A stretch of 64,000 nucleotides of DNA, from contig NZ_CAXBBQ010000001.1 in assembly GCF_963974575.1 (NCBI RefSeq), forward strand, positions 496,001 to 560,000. Direction: 5' to 3'. Shown here one piece after another: positions 32,300-45,271 of the stretch. Within the stretch, counting starts at the first letter, position 1; every line of letters begins with the position of its first letter. Source of the DNA: Sphingosinicella sp963974575 (lineage in GTDB: Bacteria > Pseudomonadota > Alphaproteobacteria > Sphingomonadales > Sphingomonadaceae). The position numbers and the translations under genes are program-made. The notes beneath the pieces were generated by a model, which saw only the letters and a list, made by a program, of their open reading frames with translations, had not been told where the DNA came from and searched no databases.

Positions 32300-34108
32300 T
32301 TAGCGCCAGGGGCGCAGCGGCACCGTGATCGCGCTCGCGGCATCGGCGCCGAGCGATACGCGGAACCGCTCCGGTCCCTGCTCGGGATAACGGCGGAAGA
32401 CGTCCGCGTCCGCACCGGCAATGGCGACGCGCAGGCGATGGCCTTTGCGGATGAGCGCCGCGGTGGGGTTGAGCGCGAATTCGATGCGCATCGTCTCGCC
32501 GGGCATGACGGGAAGCGCATCGGCGCGGCGGAAGCTGTGGGGTGCCGGCCCCTGATCGTAGGGCAGGGTGGCGGGATCGGCGGGCGCGCGGTGGATGGCG
32601 CGGAGCTGGCCTTCGGTGATGTACGTCACGCGGCCATCGGGGGCGACGTCTTCGAGATAGACGAAGAAGACCGGATCGGAGGATTGCGCGGCGGCGAAGA
32701 GTTCGATCACGGGGGTGCCCGCCACTTCCATGTCCGCATCGAAGGGCGCGGTGTCGAAGACGAGGAGCTTCGCGTCGGCTTCGCGGCGATCGGGGTAGTT
32801 GGGCGGTGCGCCGAACTGGGTGGACCAGCGGGTGTTCTGGCCGGTGCCGGCGGTGAAGTTGACGATGTAGTCGACGGTGCCCTTGTTCGCGGGGCGCTGG
32901 GGCTGGAGCGTTCCTTTCGCGAAGTAGAAGCGTGTTTCGGTGATGCCGAGGGGCGGCCAGACCCTGGTGTCGCGGAAGGCATCGGCGCCGAGGACGTAGT
33001 AGTGGATGTTGCGCGTGACGGGCTTGCGCGCGCGGACGCGGTCCATGAAATCGAAGACGGTTGCGAACTGCGCGTCGCGGGTCGGCACCGGGACGACGCG
33101 ATCGGGGAAGAAGGGATCGGCGCTGCGGTCGTGGCCGTGGTTGTTGGCGGTGATGACGATCTCGACGGGCGCATCGGGCGTCGAATGGAAGCGCGTGAGC
33201 GCCGCCTGCGCCGTGGTCGCATCCATCCACGAGCCCCAGATCATCACCGGCTTGTTTTCGCGGATGAGCCCGGCGAGTTCGCTTGCAGGCGAGAAGTCGA
33301 GCATCGAATGGCCGTTGCCGCCCTTGTCGTCGCGGAACGGGGCGTTCACGTAGTCTTCGGGCGTCCAGTGGCGGCGGCCATTGAGCGCCTGCCGCAGCAA
33401 CGTGAAATCCTTGTCGCTATCGACCGGCTGGATATCCGGGAACAGCCCCGGGCAATCCTCCACCCTCAAACGGCAATCGAGCGCGTCGTTGCGGGGCGAG
33501 CGGCCGAGATCGACCTTCAGCGTGTAATTGCCCCACGTGTAGAGTAGGAAATTGTTCTGCACGCCGCCCGGCAGGAAACCCTGCAGATAGGCATCGAAAT
33601 CCATCTGGCGCGGGACCGAAGCGATGAGCGCGGGCGCGGGGCGGCTGGCGGCGAAATCGGCCGTGTCGGCCATGTAGGAAATACCGTAGCCGATCACGCG
33701 CCCATCCGACCATTTGCGCGCGGCGAGATGGGCGATGATCTCGTCCATGTCGGCGCGCTCGTCCGGCCCCATCTCTACGTCGCGCGGGCCGAACGAGGCC
33801 GTCGAGCCGCGCGTATCGACGACGGCGACGACGTAACCACGCGCAAGGAACATCTCGATGTCGGTCGGCGCGCCGCCCCTGCGCGCTTCCACGGCGCGGC
33901 CGTAGCGCGTCTGAATGAGGATCGTCGTCGCCTTGGCGGCGGGCGGCTTGCCCCCTGGGAAATGCAGGCTGAGCGCGACGCGCACGCCGTCGCGCATCGG
34001 GAGATAATAAGACTGATCGCTCCAGCCCGCAGGGCGGGACGCCGGCGCCGGCGCGGCACAGGCGCCGAGCAGGCACAAACCGATGAGTGCGGCCAGACGA
34101 CGTGCCAT
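32300..34108 (-). CDS. CocE/NonD (S15 X-Pro dipeptidyl-peptidase-like) hydrolase, lipoprotein
   Basis: The 602-residue protein starts with a lipobox signal (ALIGLCLLGAC), so it is predicted to be membrane-anchored outside the cytoplasm. The alpha/beta domain has MRDGVRVALSLHFP, VVAVVDTRGSTAS and the nucleophile segment GYGISYMADTADFAA. In that segment the usual GxSYxG is GISYMA, with Ser kept and the last Gly changed to Ala. The C-terminal X-Pro dipeptidase jelly-roll domain runs from about residue 370. Family members cleave Xaa-Pro dipeptides, cocaine-type esters or beta-lactam amino-acid esters. Its ATG overlaps the permease stop (TGATG), indicating translational coupling. Confidence 0.87.
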   Translation of the reverse strand: MARRLAALIGLCLLGACAAPAPASRPAGWSDQSYYLPMRDGVRVALSLHFPGGKPPAAKATTILIQTRYGRAVEARRGGAPTDIEMFLARGYVVAVVDTRGSTASFGPRDVEMGPDERADMDEIIAHLAARKWSDGRVIGYGISYMADTADFAASRPAPALIASVPRQMDFDAYLQGFLPGGVQNNFLLYTWGNYTLKVDLGRSPRNDALDCRLRVEDCPGLFPDIQPVDSDKDFTLLRQALNGRRHWTPEDYVNAPFRDDKGGNGHSMLDFSPASELAGLIRENKPVMIWGSWMDATTAQAALTRFHSTPDAPVEIVITANNHGHDRSADPFFPDRVVPVPTRDAQFATVFDFMDRVRARKPVTRNIHYYVLGADAFRDTRVWPPLGITETRFYFAKGTLQPQRPANKGTVDYIVNFTAGTGQNTRWSTQFGAPPNYPDRREADAKLLVFDTAPFDADMEVAGTPVIELFAAAQSSDPVFFVYLEDVAPDGRVTYITEGQLRAIHRAPADPATLPYDQGPAPHSFRRADALPVMPGETMRIEFALNPTAALIRKGHRLRVAIAGADADVFRRYPEQGPERFRVSLGADAASAITVPLRPWR

Positions 34109-35469
34109 CAGAATGCCCTTTCCTTCCGCGTGCGGGCGAATGCCCACATCGCCGCGCCGAGACCTGCCCAGAGCGCGAGAGCAGTGGCTTCGGGCAGGCG
34201 TTCGCCCACATTCGCAAGGATCGTCCACGCCGAATAGGTGGCAACCCCCGCGAGCGCGAGCGCCCCCACCCATGCCGCGAACACGGGAAAGCGGCTGCCG
34301 CCCGCGCCGCGCCGAAGCGCAAGGCTCGACAGGCAGGCGCCGATGAAGGCGACCGCGAACCCCATCGCGCCGATCTGAACGAGCGGCTCGATGAACGCGC
34401 GGCCCATCAGGCCGCCGAGAAGCGCAATGACGCCGACGAACACCACCGCGATCGACGGCGTGCCGTTCTTCGGATGCACGCGCGCAAGGGCTGCGGGCAG
34501 CGCGCCGTCCCGCGCGAGCGCATAGAGCAGCCGCGACGCCGCGAACATCGCCGCGTTCCAGGCACTGAGCAGCGCGACGACACCCGCGACGAGCACGATG
34601 CGGCCACCCCACGGGCCTGCCACCGCCTCCATCGCTGCCACCACCGGAAGCTCCGCGCCATCGAGCACGCCGCGCGGCGCGGCAAAGGCGGTCGCGGTGA
34701 TGACCGAGACGTAGAAGAGCGTCGTCAGCAGGATCACCATGCCGAGCAAACCGGCGAGCGCGCGTGCCGCCGGGCGCTCCCGCGCCTCGCCAAGCGCCTG
34801 CGGCAGCGCGTTGAAGCCGCAGAACCACGCGGGCACCATGACGAGCACGGCGAGCACGCCGTGCCACGGCGTTTCTGTCGGCAGGAACGCGGGCTGAAGA
34901 TTGGCAGGCGTGCCGCCCGCAAAACCGATCGCGACGAAGCCGAAGCTGAGCAGCACCTTGCCGACCGTGACCGCCACTTGCACACGCGCCGATTCGCGCG
35001 CGCCGAAATGGTTGATCGCGGTGAAGAACAGCGCGCCGCCGATGATGACGGCAAGATCGAGCAAGCGCACCGGCACGCCGACCGCCGTGTAGAGCGTCGG
35101 CCCGGTGAAATCCGGCATGAGCACCCCAAGCAGCCACGCCAGCGCCAGCCCTTCGAAGCCGCAGATGCCGACGTAGCCGAGAAGCGCGCTCCAGCCGACG
35201 ATGAAGCCCCAGCCGCGCCCGAACGCCATCGAGACATAGCCGTATTCACCGTTCGCCTGCGGCGCGCGCGTCGCCGCCTCGGCGTAGCAAAGCGCAACGA
35301 GGCCCATCACAGCGCCGCCGATGAGGAACGCGAGCGCCGCGCCGAGCGGCCCCGCGCGCGCGATCCAGCCGCCGGTGACGACGATCCAGCCGACGCCGAT
35401 CGTCGTGCCCATGCCGATCGCCGCCAGCTGCATGGGCGTGAGCGTGCGGCGAAGGCCGGGCGCACTCAT
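34108..35469 (-). CDS. APC superfamily amino-acid permease
   Basis: The 453-residue inner-membrane protein has about 12 hydrophobic helices. The first carries AAIGMGTTIGVGWIVVTGGW, the G-x-G-x-x-I-G motif of amino acid/polyamine/organocation carriers that breaks helix 1 at the substrate site. It overlaps the ligase gene upstream by 4 bp (ATGA) and the S15 hydrolase downstream by one base, so it is part of the operon. It probably brings the amino acid or amino compound freed by the peptidases into the cytoplasm; that assignment is inference from context. Confidence 0.88.
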   Translation of the reverse strand: MSAPGLRRTLTPMQLAAIGMGTTIGVGWIVVTGGWIARAGPLGAALAFLIGGAVMGLVALCYAEAATRAPQANGEYGYVSMAFGRGWGFIVGWSALLGYVGICGFEGLALAWLLGVLMPDFTGPTLYTAVGVPVRLLDLAVIIGGALFFTAINHFGARESARVQVAVTVGKVLLSFGFVAIGFAGGTPANLQPAFLPTETPWHGVLAVLVMVPAWFCGFNALPQALGEARERPAARALAGLLGMVILLTTLFYVSVITATAFAAPRGVLDGAELPVVAAMEAVAGPWGGRIVLVAGVVALLSAWNAAMFAASRLLYALARDGALPAALARVHPKNGTPSIAVVFVGVIALLGGLMGRAFIEPLVQIGAMGFAVAFIGACLSSLALRRGAGGSRFPVFAAWVGALALAGVATYSAWTILANVGERLPEATALALWAGLGAAMWAFARTRKERAF

Positions 35470-37004
35470 CCGCGCGTTGCCGCGAACAGGCGTTTCAGCG
35501 CGGGCTTGTCGATTTTTTCGGTGGGCGTTTTCGGCAATGCATCCAGAAAGACGACGTGCTCCGGCACCATGTAGCGCGCCATGCGGCCTTCGCAGTAGGC
35601 GCGCAGTTCGCCGTCCGCGAGCGCGGCGCCGGGACGAAGCACGACCGCCACGGCGACATCCTCCTCGGTTGCCGGGCTCGGCACGCCGAACGCCGCCGCT
35701 TCCAACACCGCCGGATGCGTTTCGATGCCGCGCTCGATTTCGAGCGCCGACATGTTTTCGCCGCGACGGCGGATGATGTCCTTCTTCCGGCCCGCGAAAT
35801 AGAGATTGCCCGATGCGTCCAGCCGCCCGAGATCGCCGGTGTAGTACCAGCCGTCACGGATCAGTTCGGCGTTCACTTCGGGCATACCGAGATAGCCGCT
35901 GAACATCAGCGTGGGATCGCGCGGCCGCGTGACGATCTCGCCGACCGCACCGGTGGGCACTGGATTTCCTGCATCATCGAGCAATCGCAATTCGAACTCC
36001 GGCGCCACGCGCCCGCAGCTGCCCTTGGGATAGGTTTCGCCGAGATCCTGGAAAACGCAAACGCCGCCTTCGGTGCTGCCGTATCCCTCGTAGAGCGGGA
36101 AGCCGAAGCGCGCTTCGAAATCCGCGCGGAATTCGGGCATCGGCAGGCCCCACGCAAGGCGCACGCGATGGTCGCGGTCGCGCGGATCGGGCGCGCGCTG
36201 ATAGAGGAAGGTGAGCGTCGAGCCCATGAAATCGAACATGGTGGCGTCGAACGTCCGGATGTCGTCCCAGAAGCGCGAGACACTGAATCGCTCGCCGAGC
36301 GCGGCCGTCGCGCCGGTGACAAGCGACCCCATCACCGTGCCGATGGTCGCGTCCCAGTGATAAAGCGGGAACGGACAATAGACCACGTCGCTGTCCTTCA
36401 GATCGAAGTAGCGCGCGGTGAGCCGCGCCTGCCCGACGAGATAGCCGTGGCTGAGCTGCACGGGCTTCGATACGCCCGTCGAGCCCGACGTGAACTGGAT
36501 CATGGCGATCGCCGTGCGCGCCACATCGGAGCGGGGCGCAGGCGCCGGCGGAATTTCCTCAAGCGTGCGGAAGCGCACGGGCCCCACATCCTGCGTATCC
36601 GCGCTGGAAACGATCACATCGCGCACAGTCGGAAGTTCCGGGAGAACGCCCGCGATCAGATCGACGTAGCGCGGATCAACCAGAACCAATCGCGCCCCCG
36701 TCGCATTCAGCGCGGCGACAAGCTGCGCACCCCGGAATTCGGTATTGATCGGCGCCCACACCGCCCCGAGCCGCATGAGCGCAAACCATATCGCAGCCGC
36801 CGTGATACCGTTCGGGAAGAAGGTCGGCACGATGTCACCGGGGCGCACACCGGCGGTGTGAAGCCGCCCCGCCGTGGTTTCGGCAAGCGCGCGAAACGCG
36901 GCATAGCTGACACGCCCGCTGTGGAAACGCAGAAAGTCCTTGTCGGCACGCGTTTCCGCCTGCGTCTCGAGAAGATTCCAGGCCAGAAGGTCGATGGTCT
37001 TCAT
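35466..37004 (-). CDS. Class I adenylate-forming enzyme, acyl-CoA ligase-like
   Basis: The 512-residue protein has the ANL-family P-loop QFTSGSTGVSKPVQLSHG, the A5-type GYGSTEGGVCVF, the GWYYTGDLGRLDASGNLYF hinge region and the catalytic Lys in TPTEKIDKPALKRL. It activates a carboxylic acid as an acyl-adenylate and probably transfers it to CoA, most like crotonobetaine/carnitine- or fatty-acid CoA ligases. The ATG at 37004 (MKTIDLLAWNLL) overlaps the aminotransferase stop in a TGATG junction; an upstream in-frame ATG at 37028 is less likely. No carrier-protein domain is fused. The substrate could be the keto or deaminated acid from the aminotransferase. Confidence 0.87.
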   Translation of the reverse strand: MKTIDLLAWNLLETQAETRADKDFLRFHSGRVSYAAFRALAETTAGRLHTAGVRPGDIVPTFFPNGITAAAIWFALMRLGAVWAPINTEFRGAQLVAALNATGARLVLVDPRYVDLIAGVLPELPTVRDVIVSSADTQDVGPVRFRTLEEIPPAPAPRSDVARTAIAMIQFTSGSTGVSKPVQLSHGYLVGQARLTARYFDLKDSDVVYCPFPLYHWDATIGTVMGSLVTGATAALGERFSVSRFWDDIRTFDATMFDFMGSTLTFLYQRAPDPRDRDHRVRLAWGLPMPEFRADFEARFGFPLYEGYGSTEGGVCVFQDLGETYPKGSCGRVAPEFELRLLDDAGNPVPTGAVGEIVTRPRDPTLMFSGYLGMPEVNAELIRDGWYYTGDLGRLDASGNLYFAGRKKDIIRRRGENMSALEIERGIETHPAVLEAAAFGVPSPATEEDVAVAVVLRPGAALADGELRAYCEGRMARYMVPEHVVFLDALPKTPTEKIDKPALKRLFAATRG

Positions 37005-38353
37005 CACAGCAGCCCGTCTGCGCGGCAATCGTCGAGCGCCTCGATGAACGCGCCGGTCGCGCGGTCGATCATCGCATCGTCGTGTGCGGCGGAAAGGAAA
37101 TAGACGTGGAAGCTGGGCAACAGGATGCCGCGATCGAGCACGAGCGCGTAGAACGCCTCCTCAGCGGCGCGGTTGCTCGGGTACGTCTCGCGGAAGGACT
37201 GGATCGGGCCTTTGCGGAAGTGGAAGCACTGGATCGACGCGGCGTGCATCAGCGTCACGTCCATTTCGTGCGTCTCGCAGTGCGCGGCAACCGCGCCTGC
37301 CATGCGCGCACCGCGCGCTTCAAGCGCGGGATAGAGCGTATTCTGGCGCGCCTTCAGCGCTCGCAGTGTCGCCGCGCCCGCGCTCATCGTCAGCGGGTTG
37401 CCGTTGAAGGTTCCGCCCGCGAACACACCCGCCGTGCCACCCTTGGCAAACAGGCCCAGAATATCGGCGCGCCCGCAGACCGCGCCGACCGCCGTGCCGC
37501 CGCCGATGATCTTGCCGAACGCTGCGAGATCGGGCGTGACGCCGTAATAAACCTGCCCGCCGCCGTAAGCGAGGCGGAAGCCGGTCACCACTTCGTCGAA
37601 CATCAGGAGCACGCCCGCCTCGTCGCACACCGCCTTGAGGTCGCGCAGATAGGCGCCGTTGTCGAGATGCGGCACGGTGTTCTGAACGGGCTGGATCACG
37701 ACCAGCGCCAGCGCATCGCGGTGCTTCCGGATCAGGTCGAACGCGGCGGCGTTGCGATAGGGCAGCGCAAGCATCGTCTGGTCTCGCACCGCACCTGGAA
37801 TGCCGGCGCCCACCGTCTTGGTGCCGGGCGCCGCTTCGGGCGTCGTCGGATCTTCCTGCACCAGTGCATAATCATGCGTGCCGTGATAGCCGCCGCCGAA
37901 CACCGCGACACGGTCCTTCCCCGTGAACGCACGCGCGAGCCGCATCGCAAACATCGTGGCTTCCGTGCCTGAATTCTGGAAGGCGACTTTCTCCGCGCAC
38001 GGCACCGCCTCCGCGAGCAGCTCGGCAAGTTCGATCTGGGCGGTCCCTGGAAGGATCGTATGCCAACCCTTGTCGATCTGGCTGTGCATCGCCGCTACGA
38101 CCTCAGGCGGACGATGGCCGAGGATGAGCGACCCGAAGCCCATCGCGAGATCGAGGTAGGTGTTGCCGTCGACGTCCGTCATCCACGCCCCGTCGCCGCT
38201 TTCAATGTAGAGCGGCACCGGCATCGCAAAGGTTGGCACCGCCTCGAGCGCGAGGCGCCGTTTGGCGCGCGGGCGCAGCGCCGCAGACCTCGGCGTGCGT
38301 GCGCGCAGCCTTTCGAGCGCCGCAGCTTTGCGAGGCGTGGCATTAGACATCAT
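37004..38353 (-). CDS. Class III PLP aminotransferase, glutamate-1-semialdehyde aminomutase-like
   Basis: The 449-residue PLP enzyme has DVDGNTYLDLAMGFGSLILGH, the phosphate-binding NSGTEATMFAMRLARAFTG, the GGYHGTHDYAL segment, the PLP-Asp in LLMFDEVVTGFRL and the Schiff-base Lys in AAFGKIIGGGTAVGAVCG. The lineage includes HemL, but the operon context with receptor, ligase, permease and peptidases argues for a catabolic role. Beta-amino-acid (beta-phenylalanine) aminotransferases belong to the same branch and would make a keto acid for the adjoining ligase. That role is a hypothesis. The start at 38353 (with a second ATG at 38350) has GGAG before it, and it begins 63 bp after the TonB receptor stop. 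Confidence 0.87.
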   Translation of the reverse strand: MMSNATPRKAAALERLRARTPRSAALRPRAKRRLALEAVPTFAMPVPLYIESGDGAWMTDVDGNTYLDLAMGFGSLILGHRPPEVVAAMHSQIDKGWHTILPGTAQIELAELLAEAVPCAEKVAFQNSGTEATMFAMRLARAFTGKDRVAVFGGGYHGTHDYALVQEDPTTPEAAPGTKTVGAGIPGAVRDQTMLALPYRNAAAFDLIRKHRDALALVVIQPVQNTVPHLDNGAYLRDLKAVCDEAGVLLMFDEVVTGFRLAYGGGQVYYGVTPDLAAFGKIIGGGTAVGAVCGRADILGLFAKGGTAGVFAGGTFNGNPLTMSAGAATLRALKARQNTLYPALEARGARMAGAVAAHCETHEMDVTLMHAASIQCFHFRKGPIQSFRETYPSNRAAEEAFYALVLDRGILLPSFHVYFLSAAHDDAMIDRATGAFIEALDDCRADGLL

Positions 38354-38416
38354 GTTCTCCGAAGGTGATGGCGCGCCCGCGGACGCGGCGGGCGCGCGCC
38401 TGCACCGAAACCGTCG

Positions 38417-40588
<2,172 letters not shown>

Positions 40589-40650
40589 GAGCCCCTCCCT
40601 GCTGTACGCTGGAAATCCCGACATGGATCGTGTCTAATTTCTCCTTCGCG

Positions 40651-40664
40651 TATACGATCGTATA
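40651..40664. promoter_or_regulatory. TetR operator candidate: 14-bp perfect palindrome TATACGATCGTATA
   Basis: This is a complete palindrome in the gap between the TonB receptor (start 40588) and the tetR gene (start 40712). A related palindrome is 23 bp further on (40674-40687). TetR proteins bind such short palindromes in their divergent promoters. Confidence 0.65.
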
Positions 40665-40673
40665 TAACGAATG

Positions 40674-40687
40674 TATACGTCTGTATA
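40674..40687. promoter_or_regulatory. Second TetR operator candidate TATACGTCTGTATA
   Basis: A near-palindrome with TATACG and TGTATA arms (5 of 6 pairs match) has the same length and half-site as the site at 40651-40664. It lies 24 bp before the tetR GTG, so occupation should also block tetR transcription. Confidence 0.6.
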
Positions 40688-40711
40688 GTCTTGTTTCGAA
40701 GGAACGCGATT

Positions 40712-41311
40712 GTGAGCCAGATCGAGGCGCAGGGCCGCCGCCAGCTTCTGAAGGCCGGTATGAAGCTGTTCGCCGAGCGCGGCTTCGCCGCAGTCGGTCT
40801 GCGCGAGATCGCGGCGGCGGCGGGCGTTTCGCTTGGATTGGTCCGCACGCATTTCGGATCGAAGGACGGCCTGAGGGAGGCGATCGACGCCCATGTGCTT
40901 GAGGAGATTCGCGCGCTCTACGCCGCTGTTCTGGAGCATTCCTCCGTCGAAGCGCTCGAGCAGGCGGTAGAGGACGCGCTCGACTGGATTCCCCGCGACC
41001 ACGACGCGCTGATGTACGCGCGTATGTCGCTGATGGAACGCACCCCCGGCAGCCAGGCGCTGTTCGACGAGATGCTGGCGGTGATGCGCCAGTTCATCGA
41101 CAATAATGCAAGGCTCGGCTTCCTGCAGCCCGATGTGGACCGCGAATGGGCCGCAATCTACATGGTGTTCGACTTCATCGGCCCCGCCGTCATCGAACCC
41201 TTCGCCGAGCATGCACTCGGCCAATCCATGTATGCGAAGCCGATGATCGCAAGGCGCAACGCTTTCATGATCCGCCTGTTCACGCGCGGCTTTCTGAAGC
41301 GTGAGGGATAA
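40712..41311 (+). CDS. TetR family transcriptional regulator
   Basis: The 199-residue repressor has a canonical N-terminal helix-turn-helix: GRRQLLKAGMKLFAERGFAAVGLREIAAAAGVSLGLVRTHFGSKDGL at about residues 7-53. A helical ligand-binding domain follows. The GTG at 40712 with GAAGGAA eight bases upstream is preferred, because an earlier in-frame start would run through the promoter palindromes. It is divergent from the TonB-receptor operon and probably represses it and itself. The inducer is unknown. Confidence 0.9.
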   Translation: MSQIEAQGRRQLLKAGMKLFAERGFAAVGLREIAAAAGVSLGLVRTHFGSKDGLREAIDAHVLEEIRALYAAVLEHSSVEALEQAVEDALDWIPRDHDALMYARMSLMERTPGSQALFDEMLAVMRQFIDNNARLGFLQPDVDREWAAIYMVFDFIGPAVIEPFAEHALGQSMYAKPMIARRNAFMIRLFTRGFLKREG

Positions 41312-41451
41312 TCGATATGTTCGAGGCGAGGAACGACAACCTGCGCCAGAAAAATCCATCGACGTGACGATGCCCTTCTTGCCGAGCGGGTCGAATTCCT
41401 CCCAAGGTTCGCGCGGAACCAAAATCGCCGCGGACCTTTCCGTATCCGGGC

Positions 41452-42723
41452 ATGATTGCGGTTGATGAGGGGGCGCATTTGAACAGGTGGCAGTGGGCCT
41501 TTCGACTTTTAACGCGGCGAATGTGGTTTCGCGCGGCTTTGTTTTGCGTCTTCGCCATACTGCTGGCGCTCGCCAGCGCATTCCTCGCGCATCTTATTCC
41601 GTACCAGTTTGCCTCGAAAGTCGGCGCGCAATCGGTCGACAACATCCTGAACGTGCTGGCGTCCAGTATGCTCGCGGTGACGACCTTCTCGCTGACAGCG
41701 ATGGTATCGGCCTATTCCGGCGCCACCAGCAACATCACGCCGCGCGCGGTGCAGTTGCTGGTCGACGATTCCACGGCGCAAAACGCGCTTGCCACCTTTC
41801 TCGGCAGCTTCCTGTTTGCGATCGTCGGGATCATTGCGCTTTCGACCGGGCTTTACGGAGACAGCGGCCGCGTCATTCTGCTCGGCGGCACCATCCTGAT
41901 CATTGCGATCATCGTGATCACCTTCCTGCACTGGATCGAGCACATCACCCGCTTCGGCCGGGTCAACGACACGATTCACCGTGTCGAAAGCGCAGCGATG
42001 AAGGCGGCACTCACCATGGGCGCCTCGCCGCACTTCGGCACCCGCCGACAGCGCGAGGTGCCGGACGACGCCTGCCGCATCCATCACGATTGCATCGGAC
42101 GTATCACGCACATCGACATCACCGTACTGCGCGAGGTGGCCAAAGACCTTGATGCCGAGATCATCCTGTCCGCGCTTCCGGGAACCATGGCCGATCCGTC
42201 GCGGATGCTTGCCTGGACCACGGCCCCGATCGAAGACGAACATTTGAAGCGCTGTCGGTCTGCCTTCACCCTCGCGCACGACCGTGCCTTTGATAACGAC
42301 CCGCGGTTCGGCCTCGTCGTTCTTTCGGAAATCGCATCGCGCGCGCTTTCGCCTGCCGTCAACGATCCGGGGACGGCCATTTCAGTGATAGAGGCCGGGA
42401 CGCGGGTTCTGACAGCCATGCTGAACACCGAAGCGGACGAGGATGAAGAACAGGCAGACAATGTCATCGTGCCGCCGTTCGCTTTCCCCGAATTGCTGGA
42501 GGATCTGTATCGGCCGATCGCGCGCGACGGCGCCGGGATGCTTGAGGTGGCGATCCGGCTGCAGAAATCGCTGGCCGCGCTTGCCGAAACGGCACCCGAG
42601 GGCGCCAGCGACTGCGGCAGGGTGGCGCGCAATGCGCTGGACCGCGCGCTGCACGCCATGACCAACGCGGCCGACCGCGAGAAGATCACGCACGTTCATC
42701 TCCGCTATTGGCCGACACCATGA
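41452..42723 (+). CDS. DUF2254 family membrane protein
   Basis: The 423-residue protein has four N-terminal membrane helices (about residues 25-165: MWFRAALFCVFAILLALASAF, NVLASSMLAVTTFSLTAMV, FLGSFLFAIVGIIAL, VILLGGTILIIAIIVITFL). A soluble C-terminal region contains the family signature IASRALSPAVNDPGTAISVIEA. DUF2254 proteins have no proven function; the fold of the soluble half suggests a possible channel or sensor. It stands alone between two catabolic loci. Confidence 0.88.
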   Translation: MIAVDEGAHLNRWQWAFRLLTRRMWFRAALFCVFAILLALASAFLAHLIPYQFASKVGAQSVDNILNVLASSMLAVTTFSLTAMVSAYSGATSNITPRAVQLLVDDSTAQNALATFLGSFLFAIVGIIALSTGLYGDSGRVILLGGTILIIAIIVITFLHWIEHITRFGRVNDTIHRVESAAMKAALTMGASPHFGTRRQREVPDDACRIHHDCIGRITHIDITVLREVAKDLDAEIILSALPGTMADPSRMLAWTTAPIEDEHLKRCRSAFTLAHDRAFDNDPRFGLVVLSEIASRALSPAVNDPGTAISVIEAGTRVLTAMLNTEADEDEEQADNVIVPPFAFPELLEDLYRPIARDGAGMLEVAIRLQKSLAALAETAPEGASDCGRVARNALDRALHAMTNAADREKITHVHLRYWPTP

Positions 42724-42876
42724 TCGTACCGCATGGCAGGAGGGGCGGACGCGACGTTCGGCGTGACGTCCGCCCTTCACCGCATTTTCCTGCGCGCCAT
42801 TCCTGCGGCGCAGGCTGGTAAGACAATGGCCAGCTCCGGCTGAAGCGCGGGGCCGGCCACGGGAAGTGTCCTGTCT

Positions 42877-45120
<2,244 letters not shown>

Positions 45121-45249
45121 AACTTTGTCACTCCCTCCCACTTTTCCTTTGGATCATCCCGTCTGCGCGGGTTTTTGTGCACCTTGCGCGGGGCATCTCG
45201 CGTACCCGTCTCGGCTGTTTCCGGCATAATCCCTGATGCGCAATTCCCC

Positions 45250-45265
45250 CCACCCGAAAGGGTGG
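45250..45265. promoter_or_regulatory. Regulon operator candidate 1: CCACCC-GAAA-GGGTGG
   Basis: The site lies between the acyl-CoA dehydrogenase stop (45272) and the TonB receptor start (45120). It is identical over 16 bp, in inverse orientation, to 58122-58137. GGTAG-CCG-CTACC overlaps its right side (45264-45276), giving a second nested inverted repeat. Confidence 0.65.
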
Positions 45266-45271
45266 TAGCCG

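Noticed and set aside
32238..33230. N-terminal extension of the proline iminopeptidase (possible 645-residue fusion)
   Set aside because: The added 331 residues are a frame-shifted shadow of the S15 hydrolase gene (Arg/Pro/His-rich), and AGGAAG before 32237 marks the true start.
32228..33547. 439-codon plus-strand frame over the S15 hydrolase gene
   Set aside because: Antisense shadow; no motif and no start context.
34109..35137. N-terminal extension of the S15 hydrolase (possible 945-residue fusion)
   Set aside because: The extension overlaps the permease gene out of frame; the lipobox signal begins exactly at 34108.
34087..35574. 495-codon plus-strand frame over the permease gene
   Set aside because: Antisense of an APC permease with clear membrane helices; translation is almost purely charged residues.
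41317..41367. 16-codon frame starting MFEARNDN between tetR and the DUF2254 gene
   Set aside because: Too short, no ribosome site or family; likely chance.
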